Part shown: positions 19,601-28,147 of the stretch, piece by piece
Position numbering within the stretch: position 1 is the first letter of the stretch
How the letters are laid out: each line of letters begins with the position of its first letter
Assembly: GCF_900113935.1 (NCBI RefSeq)
Contig: NZ_FORF01000008.1
Span: 62,001 to 126,000 of the forward strand
Direction of reading: 5' to 3'
DNA from: Aquamicrobium aerolatum DSM 21857
GTDB lineage: Bacteria > Pseudomonadota > Alphaproteobacteria > Rhizobiales > Rhizobiaceae
DNA length: 64,000 nt
Made by a program: the position numbers and the translations under genes
Notes under the pieces: model-generated
Databases searched by the model: none
The model's input: the letters and a program-made list of their open reading frames with translations, nothing else
What the model was told of the DNA's origin: nothing

Positions 19601-19627
19601 AGGCTGTCTTCAGCACAGGAGACAATG

Positions 19628-20269
19628 ATGGGTGAATTGAGAGCCGGGGTCATTCCCGTGACGCCGTTTCAGCAGAACTGCACGATTCTTTTCGATGATG
19701 CGGAAAAGCGCGGGGTCGTGGTCGATCCGGGCGGCGACGTGCCTCAGATCCTTACGGCGCTGAAGGAAAACGGCATCACGGTGGAAGCGATCTGGATCAC
19801 CCATGGTCATATCGACCATGCGGGCGGCGCGATGGAGCTGAAGGAAGCGCTGGGTGTCGACATCATCGGACCGCACGAGGCCGATGCACCCTTGCTGGCC
19901 AATCTGGAAAATCAGGCAGCGCGCTTCGGACTAACCGGCGATGTGCGCAACTGCACGCCCGACCGCTATCTGGCGGAAGGCGACACGGTGTCCTTTGCCG
20001 GCCATGAGTTCGAGATACTTCATTGTCCGGGGCATGCGCCAGGCCATGTCGTGTTCTACAATCGCAAGGCCGGGTTCGCGCATGTCGGCGACGTGTTGTT
20101 TCAGGGGTCGATCGGACGAACCGACTTGCCGGGCGGCGACCATGACGCGCTGATCCGTTCGATCAAGGAAAAGCTGCTGCCGCTCGGCGATGACATTGGT
20201 TTCATCTGCGGCCACGGCCCCGGCGGACGCTTTGGCGACGAGCGTCGCAGCAATCCGTTTCTGGTTTAG
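19628..20269 (+). CDS. MBL-fold metallo-hydrolase, YcbL/glyoxalase II-like
   Basis: 213 residues. The metal motif THGHIDHAGG (HxHxDH), a later His in LHCPGHAPGH, Asp in FQGSIGRTDLPGGD and His in FICGHGPGG are all present, as in single-domain glyoxalase II-like hydrolases. AGGAG lies six bases before ATG 19628; the ATG three bases earlier is too close. The frame upstream runs through palindromic repeats and is not coding. Substrate unknown; a thioester of glutathione is the family-based guess. Confidence 0.9.
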   Translation: MGELRAGVIPVTPFQQNCTILFDDAEKRGVVVDPGGDVPQILTALKENGITVEAIWITHGHIDHAGGAMELKEALGVDIIGPHEADAPLLANLENQAARFGLTGDVRNCTPDRYLAEGDTVSFAGHEFEILHCPGHAPGHVVFYNRKAGFAHVGDVLFQGSIGRTDLPGGDHDALIRSIKEKLLPLGDDIGFICGHGPGGRFGDERRSNPFLV

Positions 20270-20290
20270 ACCGGCAAGCGGCACCGCATC

Positions 20291-20316
20291 AAAAAAGGCG
20301 CGTCCATGACGCGCCT
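20291..20316 (-). terminator. Terminator of the minus-strand cold-shock gene
   Basis: Read on the minus strand: GGCGCGTC-ATG-GACGCGCC followed by six T. It also lies 21 bases after the plus-strand hydrolase stop and could act on both. Confidence 0.75.
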
Positions 20317-20346
20317 TGAGGCTGGTTTGGTGCGTTGATCGGCCTG

Positions 20347-20445
20347 AGCGTGTCGCGATCTTCAGCGTCGCCGCACACGCTTTAGTTCCCTGTTTTTTAC
20401 GCATGTCTTTTTCCCGAAACCGGTTTCGACTTTCGGGAGACATGC
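20347..20445. repeat. Dispersed palindromic repeat, full-length copy
   Basis: GCGTGTCGCGATCTTCAGCG half plus core CGCATGTCTTTTTCCCGAAA...TTTCGGGAGACATGC, located between the cold-shock gene stop and its terminator, so it is transcribed in the 3' UTR. Confidence 0.7.
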
Positions 20446-20446
20446 T

Positions 20447-20659
20447 TTAGAGCAGGGACAGGTTCACCGCCTTGGGGCCCTTGCCGCGCTTGTCCGGCTC
20501 GGTCTCGAAGCTTACCTTCTGGCCGTCTTCCAGGTCATTCATTCCTGAAGCCTGCACCGCAGAGATGTGCACGAACACATCTTTCTGCCCGTCGTCCGGC
20601 GTGATGAAGCCGAACCCTTTTGCATGATTGAAAAACTTGACTGTTCCGCTCTGGGCCAT
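20447..20659 (-). CDS. cspA: Cold-shock protein
   Basis: 70-residue single OB-fold nucleic acid chaperone. RNP1 is [10 protein letters not shown] and RNP2 is [25 protein letters not shown] and [11 protein letters not shown] ends match the CspA family. GGGAG-like AGGAGCTTCCC precedes the ATG. It is divergent from a near-identical paralogue at 21292 with ~630 bases between, room for two long 5' leaders of the kind that give cold induction. Confidence 0.95.
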   Translation of the reverse strand: MAQSGTVKFFNHAKGFGFITPDDGQKDVFVHISAVQASGMNDLEDGQKVSFETEPDKRGKGPKAVNLSLL

Positions 20660-21291
20660 GGGAAGCTCCTATCTCCCGCTGTTCATACGGCTTGGGTGCA
20701 CGGCACCCGCGTGGTCTCGTGCGTTCACTGGGGGAGAAGAAACGGCTTGCGTCGCGCCGGAGTCTTGACAGAACCCTCTCATTTCGCGGTCGTCCCGGTC
20801 TGCCAAATCTGAGTTGGTCTTGATCTATCGATATTCACCAGGGCATCCTATTCCAGTCTCCGGGCCGGTTGGCGCCCGAACGCCGCGAACTTTCCTTCAT
20901 TTTTTTTCGCACGGCAAGCAAAAGATTTTGCCGGCGGGGCGGATACTCTTTGTAAAGCCAGTTAAACTGCAGGGCGAGCGATGCTTACCTTGCCATCTTT
21001 GGCACGAAACGTTGCGGAAGCATCGCGCCGGTGACTGTCAGGGCACGGTAAACGGGTGTCGTTTTGGGTCTAGGCGCTGAAATCGAGAGTAGAGTCGACC
21101 AATAAATAGTATGGCTGCACCAATGCTCTCCTTGTGCTTGTCACAATTCCATGCGATGTAAGGACTGTTCGGGCATTTGCTGACCCGGAGACTGGACCGT
21201 TGCATACGACCTTTCCCCGACGTAAACTCTCGACGATCACGACCCTGCGCAAAGCGCAGCAGCTTACAAACGGGAACAGGAGCTTTCCCTT
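20660..21291. other. Divergent leaders of two cold-shock genes
   Basis: 632 bases with no convincing gene. Open frames here lack similarity and are short. Both flanking csp genes read outward, so the region must hold two promoters and probably long structured 5' UTRs; no individual cold box was identified with confidence. Confidence 0.45.
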
Positions 21292-21504
21292 ATGGCCCAG
21301 ACCGGCACCGTAAAATTCTTCAATGCAACCAAAGGCTTCGGATTCATCACGCCTGACGACGGCGCGAAGGACGTTTTCGTCCACATCTCCGCAGTTGAGC
21401 GTTCGGGCCTGCGTACGCTGGTCGACGGTCAGAAGGTCACCTTCGAGGTCGAGCCGGACCGTATGGGCAAGGGTCCTAAGGCAGTGAACCTGACCGCAGT
21501 CTAA
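21292..21504 (+). CDS. cspA: Cold-shock protein
   Basis: 70-residue paralogue of the gene at 20447, with RNP1 [10 protein letters not shown] and RNP2 DVFVHISAV identical and differences mainly at 53-70 ([20 protein letters not shown]). AGGAGCTTTCCCTT precedes the ATG. A terminator follows at 21581. Confidence 0.95.
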   Translation: MAQTGTVKFFNATKGFGFITPDDGAKDVFVHISAVERSGLRTLVDGQKVTFEVEPDRMGKGPKAVNLTAV

Positions 21505-21580
21505 GAACTGCGAGCGCCGGTCTGCCGGCGCATGAGATCTGATAAATGGCGCGAGCAATCGCGCCGCCACAATCTTCTGA

Positions 21581-21613
21581 CAAACCCCGTCATTCTGGCG
21601 GGGTTTTGTTTTG
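21581..21613 (+). terminator. Rho-independent terminator after csp gene
   Basis: AAACCCCG...CGGGGTTT hairpin followed by TGTTTTG, 77 bases after the stop. Confidence 0.75.
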
Positions 21614-21901
21614 CGCGTCTGTTGGTTGCCGGGCGACCCGCTACAATCCGGAGAGGACATGCGTGGCAGGTGGTCCTGTATGGTCCTGGGCAACTTCGGC
21701 ATCGTTAAAGCGCCCGCGGCGGTTCTGTGACGCGTCGAGGGGTCGAGGGGGGCGAATGGCGGAAGGCCATATCGGCGCAATAAATTCCCGCCACCCGCTC
21801 GTAGATAGAAGGACAGATCGGTCAACGCTTCGACCTCGCGAAGCGCATGATCTGTCGACGCCAGCCTGTCGAACCGGCTGTCTCATTTCCCCATAGGGCT
21901 G

Positions 21902-22636
21902 CTACTCGGCAGCCTTGCCGATTTCGAACGTGACGTTGACCTGTACGCGATAGGTGTTTTCGCCGGCTTCGACCGGCACGGCATCAGCCGCTGCCGCTTC
22001 CATGCGCAGGGCCTTCGCGCCGATCGGCATTGGCGGCGGGGCGTAGGACTGCTCCGACATTTCCAGTACCGATCCAAGGCTGACGCCTGCGGCTTTGGCG
22101 AGCGTGCCAGCACGCGCCATCGCGTCTTCCACCGCACGTATCCGCGCCTGCGTCATCGCGGCGCTCGGATCGTCGTGGACGAATGAGATGCTGCCGCCCT
22201 GATTGACGCCCAGCGAGACTGATTGGTCGATGATCTCGCCGACCTTGGCGATGTTCCGGACGCGGATCGTCAGGGTGTTGGAGACCTGATAAGCCACAAT
22301 GCGCGGCTGCTGCTCGCCATCATTGTCCTTGGGATAGACGTAGCGCGGATTGATCTGGAGCCCGGCGGTCTGCAGGTCGCGCGGCTCGATGCCGTGCTCC
22401 TTCATTGCCGCGATGACGTTCCCCATGGCGTCGTTGTTCTGGTCGAGCGCCTGGCGTGCTGTTTCAGCTTCACGCATCACCGCAAGGGTGACCACGGCCA
22501 TGTCCGGCGCGATCGAGGTTTCGCCCTGTCCGGTCACCAGGATCCGGGGCGTAGGACGCTGCTCCTGTGCGGCAGCAATTGTCGGAAATGCCAGCGCTGC
22601 ACCAAGCAGCAACAACGATGCGTGTTTCAACTTCAT
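21902..22636 (-). CDS. SIMPL-domain periplasmic protein, BP26/Omp28-like
   Basis: 244 residues with a Sec signal peptide (MKLKHASLLLLGAALAFPTIAAA, cleavage after AxA at about 23). The rest is one SIMPL (DUF541) domain: PRILVTGQGETSIAPDMAVV, then VSNTLTIRVRNIAKVGEIID and a C-terminal VQVNVTFEI strand. The Brucella member BP26/Omp28 is an immunodominant periplasmic oligomer. The ATG at 22636 is chosen because it begins the signal peptide. Stands alone. Confidence 0.92.
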   Translation of the reverse strand: MKLKHASLLLLGAALAFPTIAAAQEQRPTPRILVTGQGETSIAPDMAVVTLAVMREAETARQALDQNNDAMGNVIAAMKEHGIEPRDLQTAGLQINPRYVYPKDNDGEQQPRIVAYQVSNTLTIRVRNIAKVGEIIDQSVSLGVNQGGSISFVHDDPSAAMTQARIRAVEDAMARAGTLAKAAGVSLGSVLEMSEQSYAPPPMPIGAKALRMEAAAADAVPVEAGENTYRVQVNVTFEIGKAAE

Positions 22637-22748
22637 GGAAGTTCTCCAAAGCGTGTTCGTCCCTGAACGCCTGTTACGCATGGAATATGTGAGGATTGCG
22701 GCAGCACCCTTGTGCCGTCGCGAAAAACCAATTAGGTCAAGGCCAGTG

Positions 22749-22824
22749 GGGTCTGTAGCTCAATGGTTAGAGCCGGCGGCTCATAACCGCTTGGTTGGGG
22801 GTTCGAGTCCCTCCGGACCCACCA
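22749..22824 (+). tRNA. tRNA with CAT anticodon, probably tRNA-Ile2(CAU)
   Basis: 76 bases including an encoded CCA. Acceptor GGGTCTG/CGGACCC, D arm GCTCAATGGTTAGAGC, anticodon loop CTCATAA, T arm GGGGGTTCGAGTCCCTC. The anticodon CAT is shared by initiator, elongator Met and the lysidine-modified Ile2 tRNA. The D arm and GGC-G-CTCATAA-CGCTTGG stem resemble E. coli ileX and lack initiator features (C1:A72 mismatch, GGG/CCC stem), so Ile2 is favoured. Confidence 0.93.
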
Positions 22825-22980
22825 TTTTCCCTGTAAATCATTGTTTTTGCTAATTTATTTTTGGGTGACCTTTGGGTTGCCCAACACTGTCTCGGCGCGG
22901 TCTTGGTGTTGACCTTCTGAGGTGCGGGATCGTGCTGTTTTCAGCGCGGCGTTGTTTCGGGCGCGCGTGCCCGGCTGCGG

Positions 22981-23328
22981 TTAGCGCCGAGATCCGACGC
23001 CAGCGCGAGATCCGCCATGAACAGGCGCTTTGTGGAGCTTGCGATGAGCCCTGTCGGCGGCGGTGAGATCATGGCCCGGAACCGGGTCGAAAGTCGCCTC
23101 CAAAACGTTGAGCAGTCGCGCGTAGGCTACGAATGCGTCGCGTGCGTCATCACTGCTGGCCTCGCTGGCATAGACCGCCAGACACATGCGCCGGACCTCC
23201 TCGCGGATCGGGCCGCGGCGCGCCGGCGGCCATTCGTCGAGAAAATCCAGCAGATCTTCAATGGTGCAAAGATCGCGTGACCCGGAAAGGCCGACGGCGA
23301 CTGTGACGGGCAGACTAAGCTTGTGCAC
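22981..23328 (-). CDS. DUF982 domain protein
   Basis: 115 residues. The DUF982 pattern is clear: VTVAVG...TIEDLLDFLDEWPPARRGP then REEVRRMCLAVY and DDARDAFVAYARLLNV. The family is small, cytoplasmic and almost limited to Rhizobiales; function unknown. Start is GTG 23328, six bases after GGGAGG; an upstream extension has no similarity. The C-terminal ~35 residues are His/Arg-rich and outside the domain. A second member is at 55202. Confidence 0.8.
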   Translation of the reverse strand: MHKLSLPVTVAVGLSGSRDLCTIEDLLDFLDEWPPARRGPIREEVRRMCLAVYASEASSDDARDAFVAYARLLNVLEATFDPVPGHDLTAADRAHRKLHKAPVHGGSRAGVGSRR

Positions 23329-23479
23329 GGCATTCCTCCCCAATGGAAGCGCGCTACACTGCGGTGCGGCGCTCGTTCGAAGCTTTGTGGAAGTCTGCTC
23401 AACGCTGATCCTGCGGTTTGGTTCCCTGCGCAGCTGACACGCGACAGCTGAACGCTTTTTGCTGGTCGTCGTTGGGCTT

Positions 23480-25033
23480 TCAATAGATGCCAAGGCTGCG
23501 GAATGTCGGCAGCTGTTTTTCGAATGCGGCGTAGCGAGCCCGCAATTCGGCGATGTTGGCGTCAGCGTCCTGCAGCGCGGCCCCGTCCTTGACGATGCGC
23601 TGGCCTTGTCCGTCGAGAATGCGCCAGACGAAGTCGGCGGGATCGCTTTCCTTGTTTGCCAGCGCCAGCAGGAACAGCTGCGAGAACCGGTCGACCGCAA
23701 GGCCGCCGCCGGTGACGGGCGATGCCAGAAATCCAAGATCGGCGCTGTGACGCGCCTTTTCCATCACGACCTGGTTGAAACGCCGGACGCTGTCGCGCCG
23801 TTTGTTCTCGCCTTTGGCATCGCCGGGGCAGGGTTGCAGATGGCCGGCACCGACCAGCACCATCAGCGCTTGCTGCACGCGCGCCCAGCCGAGCGCGGCG
23901 ACAGCGGGATTGTCGGCCAGAAGCTGACGCACGCTGAGCGCGGCCGAACGCCCGGCGGCAACCGGCGCGGCGAAGGCGTCGAGCATCGGAATGTAGACGT
24001 CTGCCTGCAGATCGGCTTCGCCAAGCGCGCCGGTGACTTTCATGGTGATGGTGTCGCGCGGGGCAGACAGCGCAAAGCGGCTGTCGAGCCAGATTTCGCG
24101 CGCCTCTCCCTGCGTCAGCGCAACCGTGCCGCGCGCAAAGATGTCGCGACGGAATTGCTGGTTGATCATGTAATCGCGCAGGGTTTCGCGCAGGCCGGGA
24201 TTGACTGTCTCGGCGAGGATCGCCTGCTGATCGGCTGTCAGGTTGATAGCGTCGACGTGATCGGACAGATGGGCGGAGCCGAGGAAGCTGAGCCGCGCGG
24301 CGGCAAGTTCCTGCGCTACGTCGGAATGATAGAACAACGTCCAGTCGGCGTTCATATATTCGTGGGCGAGATAGTTGCGGCTTTGGCCGCGCAGCCGCTC
24401 GATGCGTTCGGCGATGCCGGGGACGGTAGCGAAATAGCGCGCATTCGCGGCCTTCATGCGGTCGATGAAGGCAAGGCCGGTCTCGATCTTGTGTGTCATG
24501 GTACCGGGGGTGGCGGTGCCGACGAGATGCAGCAGCTGGCGCAGCGGCGACGGACCGGCCCAGCCGGGCAGGCAATTATAGGAAATGTAGACGAGGCCGC
24601 CGGGCTTGAGCCGCGCGTCGATGAAGCGGACGATGGTGTCGCGATGCGCCTTGGCGATCCAGCTATAGATGCCATGCAGCGCAATGACGTCGAATTGCGG
24701 CAGATCGGCCCGCGCCTCGAACTGGGCAAAGCTGTCGTCGAAGAACTTGACGTTGGACGTGCCACTTGCAGCAGCCAGACGGCGCGCACCGGCAATCTGT
24801 GCCGGGTTGAAGTCGGTGGCGTAAAATTCGATGTGCGGATTGGCGGCGGCAAGAAGGTTGGTCGAAAAACCCTGCCCGCAGCCAAGTTCGCAATAGGCGA
24901 GGGGTTCCGTCCCGCCCTGCGGATGCACTCCTTTGGTGAGGGCGCTGAAATTCTGAATATGCGGCGTCAGCTCGCGATAGAAGCCGAAAGTATAGCCGAG
25001 ATCGGTGACGTAGCCGGAGTTCCAGTTGGTCAT
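23480..25033 (-). CDS. SAM-dependent methyltransferase with regulatory domain (PKMT-like)
   Basis: 517 residues. Rossmann methyltransferase domain first: motif I CELGCGQGFSTNL (about 48-60), then FYATDFNPAQ, IALHGIYSWI and LKPGGLVYISYNC. A methyltransferase regulatory domain (PF10119-like) and a C-terminal helical region follow. This architecture is shared with Rickettsia PKMT1/2, which methylate lysines of the surface protein OmpB. GGAGGGG six bases before ATG 25033 fixes the start. It lies directly downstream of the S-layer-like gene behind a terminator, so that protein is the obvious candidate substrate; this is inference. Confidence 0.87.
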   Translation of the reverse strand: MTNWNSGYVTDLGYTFGFYRELTPHIQNFSALTKGVHPQGGTEPLAYCELGCGQGFSTNLLAAANPHIEFYATDFNPAQIAGARRLAAASGTSNVKFFDDSFAQFEARADLPQFDVIALHGIYSWIAKAHRDTIVRFIDARLKPGGLVYISYNCLPGWAGPSPLRQLLHLVGTATPGTMTHKIETGLAFIDRMKAANARYFATVPGIAERIERLRGQSRNYLAHEYMNADWTLFYHSDVAQELAAARLSFLGSAHLSDHVDAINLTADQQAILAETVNPGLRETLRDYMINQQFRRDIFARGTVALTQGEAREIWLDSRFALSAPRDTITMKVTGALGEADLQADVYIPMLDAFAAPVAAGRSAALSVRQLLADNPAVAALGWARVQQALMVLVGAGHLQPCPGDAKGENKRRDSVRRFNQVVMEKARHSADLGFLASPVTGGGLAVDRFSQLFLLALANKESDPADFVWRILDGQGQRIVKDGAALQDADANIAELRARYAAFEKQLPTFRSLGIY

Positions 25034-25066
25034 GCGTTTCCCCTCCATGTTTGCCTCTACTTATTG

Positions 25067-25101
25067 GCAAAAAGAAACCCCCGGTTTGCACAGGGGGTTT
25101 C
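25067..25101 (-). terminator. Terminator between S-layer-like gene and methyltransferase
   Basis: Minus strand: GAAACCCCC-N10-GGGGGTTTC followed by TTTTTG. It is 136 bases after the surface-protein stop and 34 before the methyltransferase ATG, so downstream expression requires read-through or a promoter in the gap. Confidence 0.8.
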
Positions 25102-25236
25102 TTCCTTCGATTATCGGCGACCCGAGATCGAAATTTTTAATTCGGAAGGTCTTGAGGGTTCTTGCACTTTCTCCCCGAACCCAGCCCCTATGGGCGGAAT
25201 TCGGGGATCAAGCTTTGGAAAACCTACGAGGCCGCG

Positions 25237-27702
25237 TTAAGCAAGCGCGACGATCAGGGCGTCGAGATCAACGAGACCTGTCAGCTTGACCAGGGTATCG
25301 GAGGTCTCCACGAGATTGCCGCCACCAAGATCCTGATAGATGTAGGTGTTGCCACCCATCTGGAAGACGAGATCATTGTCACCCAAAGCCGCAGCGTCCT
25401 TCAGCGCCAGCTCGAGGTCGGTGTGGCTCGTGGTGAACTTCTTGAAAGTCGCAACCGCGGCTAGATCGATGTTGTCCGATGTAGCATCCAGTGCGGTCCC
25501 TGCAGCGTTGAGGACCAGGTTCAGGCCTTCAACGGTATCAGTTGCACCCACGGTGGACGCAGTGAGCTTGATGAGGTCAATGCCAGCACCCAGCTTGATC
25601 GTCTCCGCCGCTGCGTTGCTGGACGTGTAGTTCAACCCGGCAGCCGCCTTGCCATCGAACGTCACGCTGTTGAGCCCGGAGGCGTCGATGGTGATCAGCT
25701 TGCCGGCTGCGTTGTCAATCGTTCCGATACCATTGCCTGACAGCGTCAGGGTGGTGAGATCAGCCTGTGTACCGGCAGCAGTTGTGAGGCTGAACCCAGC
25801 AGTGCCCACATAACCAGTCCCATCCGCCTTCAGAGCCTGGACCAGATTGACGCTGGCCGACTGGGCGAAGCCTGCCAAGGTCGCAGTAACGGCCGCAGCA
25901 GCAGAAGCGTCAACGGTGAGGTCCACCGTAGCGGCATTCGCCGTGATCGTGCCTGTTGCCTTCTCGGTGATGTTCAAGGAGCCTGCGTAGACCTTAGGAG
26001 TAGCACCAACATCGGTACCGCTGGCGGTTGCGGTCAGATTACCATTGGCAACCAGCGCCTGCGTTCCGACATTCACGACACTCGATCCGGTGTTCAGATC
26101 GATCGTGGTGTAGTTCGCAGCGAGCTTGGAGGCGTCAAGATTTACGATTGCGGTGGCACCCGTCAACTTCAGGGTTTCGAAGTTCGTCAGAACCTTGTTT
26201 ACGACAATGTAGTCGTCGGCAACATAGGCTGCCTTGCTGGCAAGCGATACGGTGTCAATGCCGTCGCCACCATCGATCTTGTCGGTGGTCTTGACTGTCC
26301 CGGTGATCACGACGGTGTCATCACCAGCACCGGCCTTGACGTCATAATTAGCGTTAGCATCGATGGAAAGGTTGATGGTGTCGTTGCCCTCGCCGGCATC
26401 GACAGCAACCGTCGCGCCAGCAGCTGCTGCGGTTGCATTTACGTGTATGGTATCGTTACCTGCGCCGGTCGACACCGAAGCAGCCTTGGACGTCGCAGTC
26501 ATCGCCGTTGCCAGCGTTACCGCGTCATTACCAGCACCGGTCTTGATGTTGGCGACAGCCGCAGCACCAACATAGGTCAGCGAGCCAGTGGAGGCCGAGG
26601 CGTCGACAGTCGAGAGAGCCTTGGTGGAGCCGGCTTCGTTGCTCAAGGTGAGCGTGCTGTTGACAGCCACATCAAGCGCCAAGGACTCAACGTTCTTGCC
26701 TGCAGCTACGACCAGACCGAGGTTGTTGATGGGCGTATCTGGCGTTGCGTCAACGCGCGTGCCGGACACTTTCACCGAGTTCAACACGCCACCAGGGGCA
26801 GCCCACACAGTTAGCGAAGCGGCTTCCGCTACGTTCGTCAGCGCGACAGTTGAGGTAGCTGCAGTGGCGGCAGCCTGCACCGACAAATTGCTCGTCGTAC
26901 TGTTGAAGCCGGCAGTAGTCGTAGCCGCCAGATTGGTTACAGCAGCGGCGTTTGCACCGATCTGGTTCAGCGCGGTAACGCCCTCATACTTGGACGCATC
27001 ACCCAAAGCAGCAGCTGCACCGCTGTTGTGGATGTTGACGATCTCGATGTTCTTGATCGTGGCATTCGCAGGGAAAACGGCGTTTTCCGTAGCAGTCGTG
27101 TAGATATTCAGCGTATCGATGCCTGCGCCGCCGTCGAGTTTGTCGAATGCGGTGAGGGTCGAAGCAACATTTCCGTTGGCATCAATTGGCAGAGCGTTGA
27201 ATGTATCATTGCCCTTGGTGCCGGTGCGGTCATCCGGACCAACCGTGAGATTGATTTCGACACCCGGCAGGCCATTGTCAACAGCTGGCGCGCCTGGACG
27301 GTCTTCGAACTGGCCGAAGATCACGAAGTGGGCGTATGCCTCTTCAGCGGTGTCGATGCCGGCAGCGCCGAGGTCCGGGTTAGCGGCGAGATAGGCTGCA
27401 GAGTCGAACGAAGCGAAGCTTGGGAATGAATCGCTTGGCGCGCGGCCTTCGGCGGCACCGAAATGCAGGTAGTGCGTGAACGGGTTGACGCCAGCGGCAG
27501 CTACGTCCGGGTTGGCGGCGAGGTATTCGTCGGTGTTGAAGGTTGCGTTCGGGTTGGCACCTTCAAAGCGCCCGAAGGTGTTGTAGTGCTCTTCGGCGAA
27601 TTCAGCCCATGTCTTGCCGGTTGCGCCAGCGGTCGCGACGAACGCGTGGAACACGTCCGGTCGCGCGCTCAGATAGTAGTTAGCATCGAATGAAAGTGCC
27701 AT
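25237..27702 (-). CDS. S-layer/RTX-like surface protein
   Basis: 821 residues, no cysteine, rich in Ala, Thr, Val, Asn and Asp. N-terminal ~150 residues hold three repeats built on YLAANPDVAAAG...YLHFGAAEGR (the first is YYLSARPDV...NTFGRFEGA), as in RsaA-like and other S-layer proteins. RTX-type calcium motifs follow (LDGGAGIDTL, TGAGNDAVTL, TGAGNDTIHV, AGEGNDTINL, AGAGDDTVVI, GGDGIDTVSL). The C-terminus (GGNTYIYQDLGGGN, then VKLTGLVDLDALIVALA) is hydrophobic, as in type I secretion substrates. No signal peptide. GGAG eight bases before ATG 27702 sets the start. No type I secretion genes are in the window. Confidence 0.85.
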   Translation of the reverse strand: MALSFDANYYLSARPDVFHAFVATAGATGKTWAEFAEEHYNTFGRFEGANPNATFNTDEYLAANPDVAAAGVNPFTHYLHFGAAEGRAPSDSFPSFASFDSAAYLAANPDLGAAGIDTAEEAYAHFVIFGQFEDRPGAPAVDNGLPGVEINLTVGPDDRTGTKGNDTFNALPIDANGNVASTLTAFDKLDGGAGIDTLNIYTTATENAVFPANATIKNIEIVNIHNSGAAAALGDASKYEGVTALNQIGANAAAVTNLAATTTAGFNSTTSNLSVQAAATAATSTVALTNVAEAASLTVWAAPGGVLNSVKVSGTRVDATPDTPINNLGLVVAAGKNVESLALDVAVNSTLTLSNEAGSTKALSTVDASASTGSLTYVGAAAVANIKTGAGNDAVTLATAMTATSKAASVSTGAGNDTIHVNATAAAAGATVAVDAGEGNDTINLSIDANANYDVKAGAGDDTVVITGTVKTTDKIDGGDGIDTVSLASKAAYVADDYIVVNKVLTNFETLKLTGATAIVNLDASKLAANYTTIDLNTGSSVVNVGTQALVANGNLTATASGTDVGATPKVYAGSLNITEKATGTITANAATVDLTVDASAAAAVTATLAGFAQSASVNLVQALKADGTGYVGTAGFSLTTAAGTQADLTTLTLSGNGIGTIDNAAGKLITIDASGLNSVTFDGKAAAGLNYTSSNAAAETIKLGAGIDLIKLTASTVGATDTVEGLNLVLNAAGTALDATSDNIDLAAVATFKKFTTSHTDLELALKDAAALGDNDLVFQMGGNTYIYQDLGGGNLVETSDTLVKLTGLVDLDALIVALA

Positions 27703-27727
27703 TACCATTTCTCCATAGTGTATTGGC

Positions 27728-27803
27728 TTGACGTCAATAATTGCAGGCAAGAAGAATCCCCGTCTTGACTGCAATGCCCACTGGTTTTGCATGCACGCCA
27801 GTG
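27728..27803 (-). promoter_or_regulatory. Structured leader of the S-layer-like gene
   Basis: Holds a perfect palindrome TTGACGTCAA (27728-27737) and a hairpin CACTGG-N13-CCAGTG (27779-27803) just upstream of the surface-protein start. Either could be an operator for the XRE protein or stabilise the leader of an abundant mRNA. Confidence 0.35.
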
Positions 27804-27835
27804 AATCTGCGAATGCGATCGATTTGAATTTGTTT

Positions 27836-28147
27836 TCAGATCTCTTCGTCGCCGAAAATCATCTTGTAGGCATAGGGCTCGTAGGACTGCAGCATCTTCA
27901 TCGAGAAAATGCGCGGATGGACATCCAATGCCTCTGCCCAAGCTGACCAGCGTTCAGGAATGATCTTTCCCTGACCGAGCTCTACTTGTGAGATATAAGT
28001 ATAGTAAAGAGCGCCGACTTTCTCTGCGAGTTCTCGCTGAGTAAGTCCGGCAGCTTCACGTTTCAATCTAAGCCATCGACCAGCTTCTGCACGATGAGAA
28101 GGACGTTCAACATCCTTCATGTCAGCACTGAGTCTCCCCTTGGCCAT
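27836..28147 (-). CDS. XRE-family helix-turn-helix regulator
   Basis: 103 residues. HTH at about 33-85: WLRLKREAAGLTQRELAEKV, YISQVELGQGKIIPERWSAW and ALDVHPRIF. The start is ATG 28147, seven bases after GGGGAG; earlier in-frame ATGs lack a ribosome site. It is 134 bases upstream of the S-layer-like gene on the same strand, so it probably regulates it. The sequence upstream is AT-rich. Confidence 0.85.
   Translation of the reverse strand: MAKGRLSADMKDVERPSHRAEAGRWLRLKREAAGLTQRELAEKVGALYYTYISQVELGQGKIIPERWSAWAEALDVHPRIFSMKMLQSYEPYAYKMIFGDEEI

Noticed and set aside
19310-19627. Longer N-terminus for the metallo-hydrolase
   Set aside because: It would be encoded by palindromic repeats; a good ribosome site lies before 19628.
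21614-21901. Short frames on both strands after the csp terminator
   Set aside because: No family pattern or ribosome site; treated as non-coding.
23459-25240. 593-residue plus-strand open frame
   Set aside because: Antisense to the methyltransferase, no domain pattern, and it runs through the terminator.
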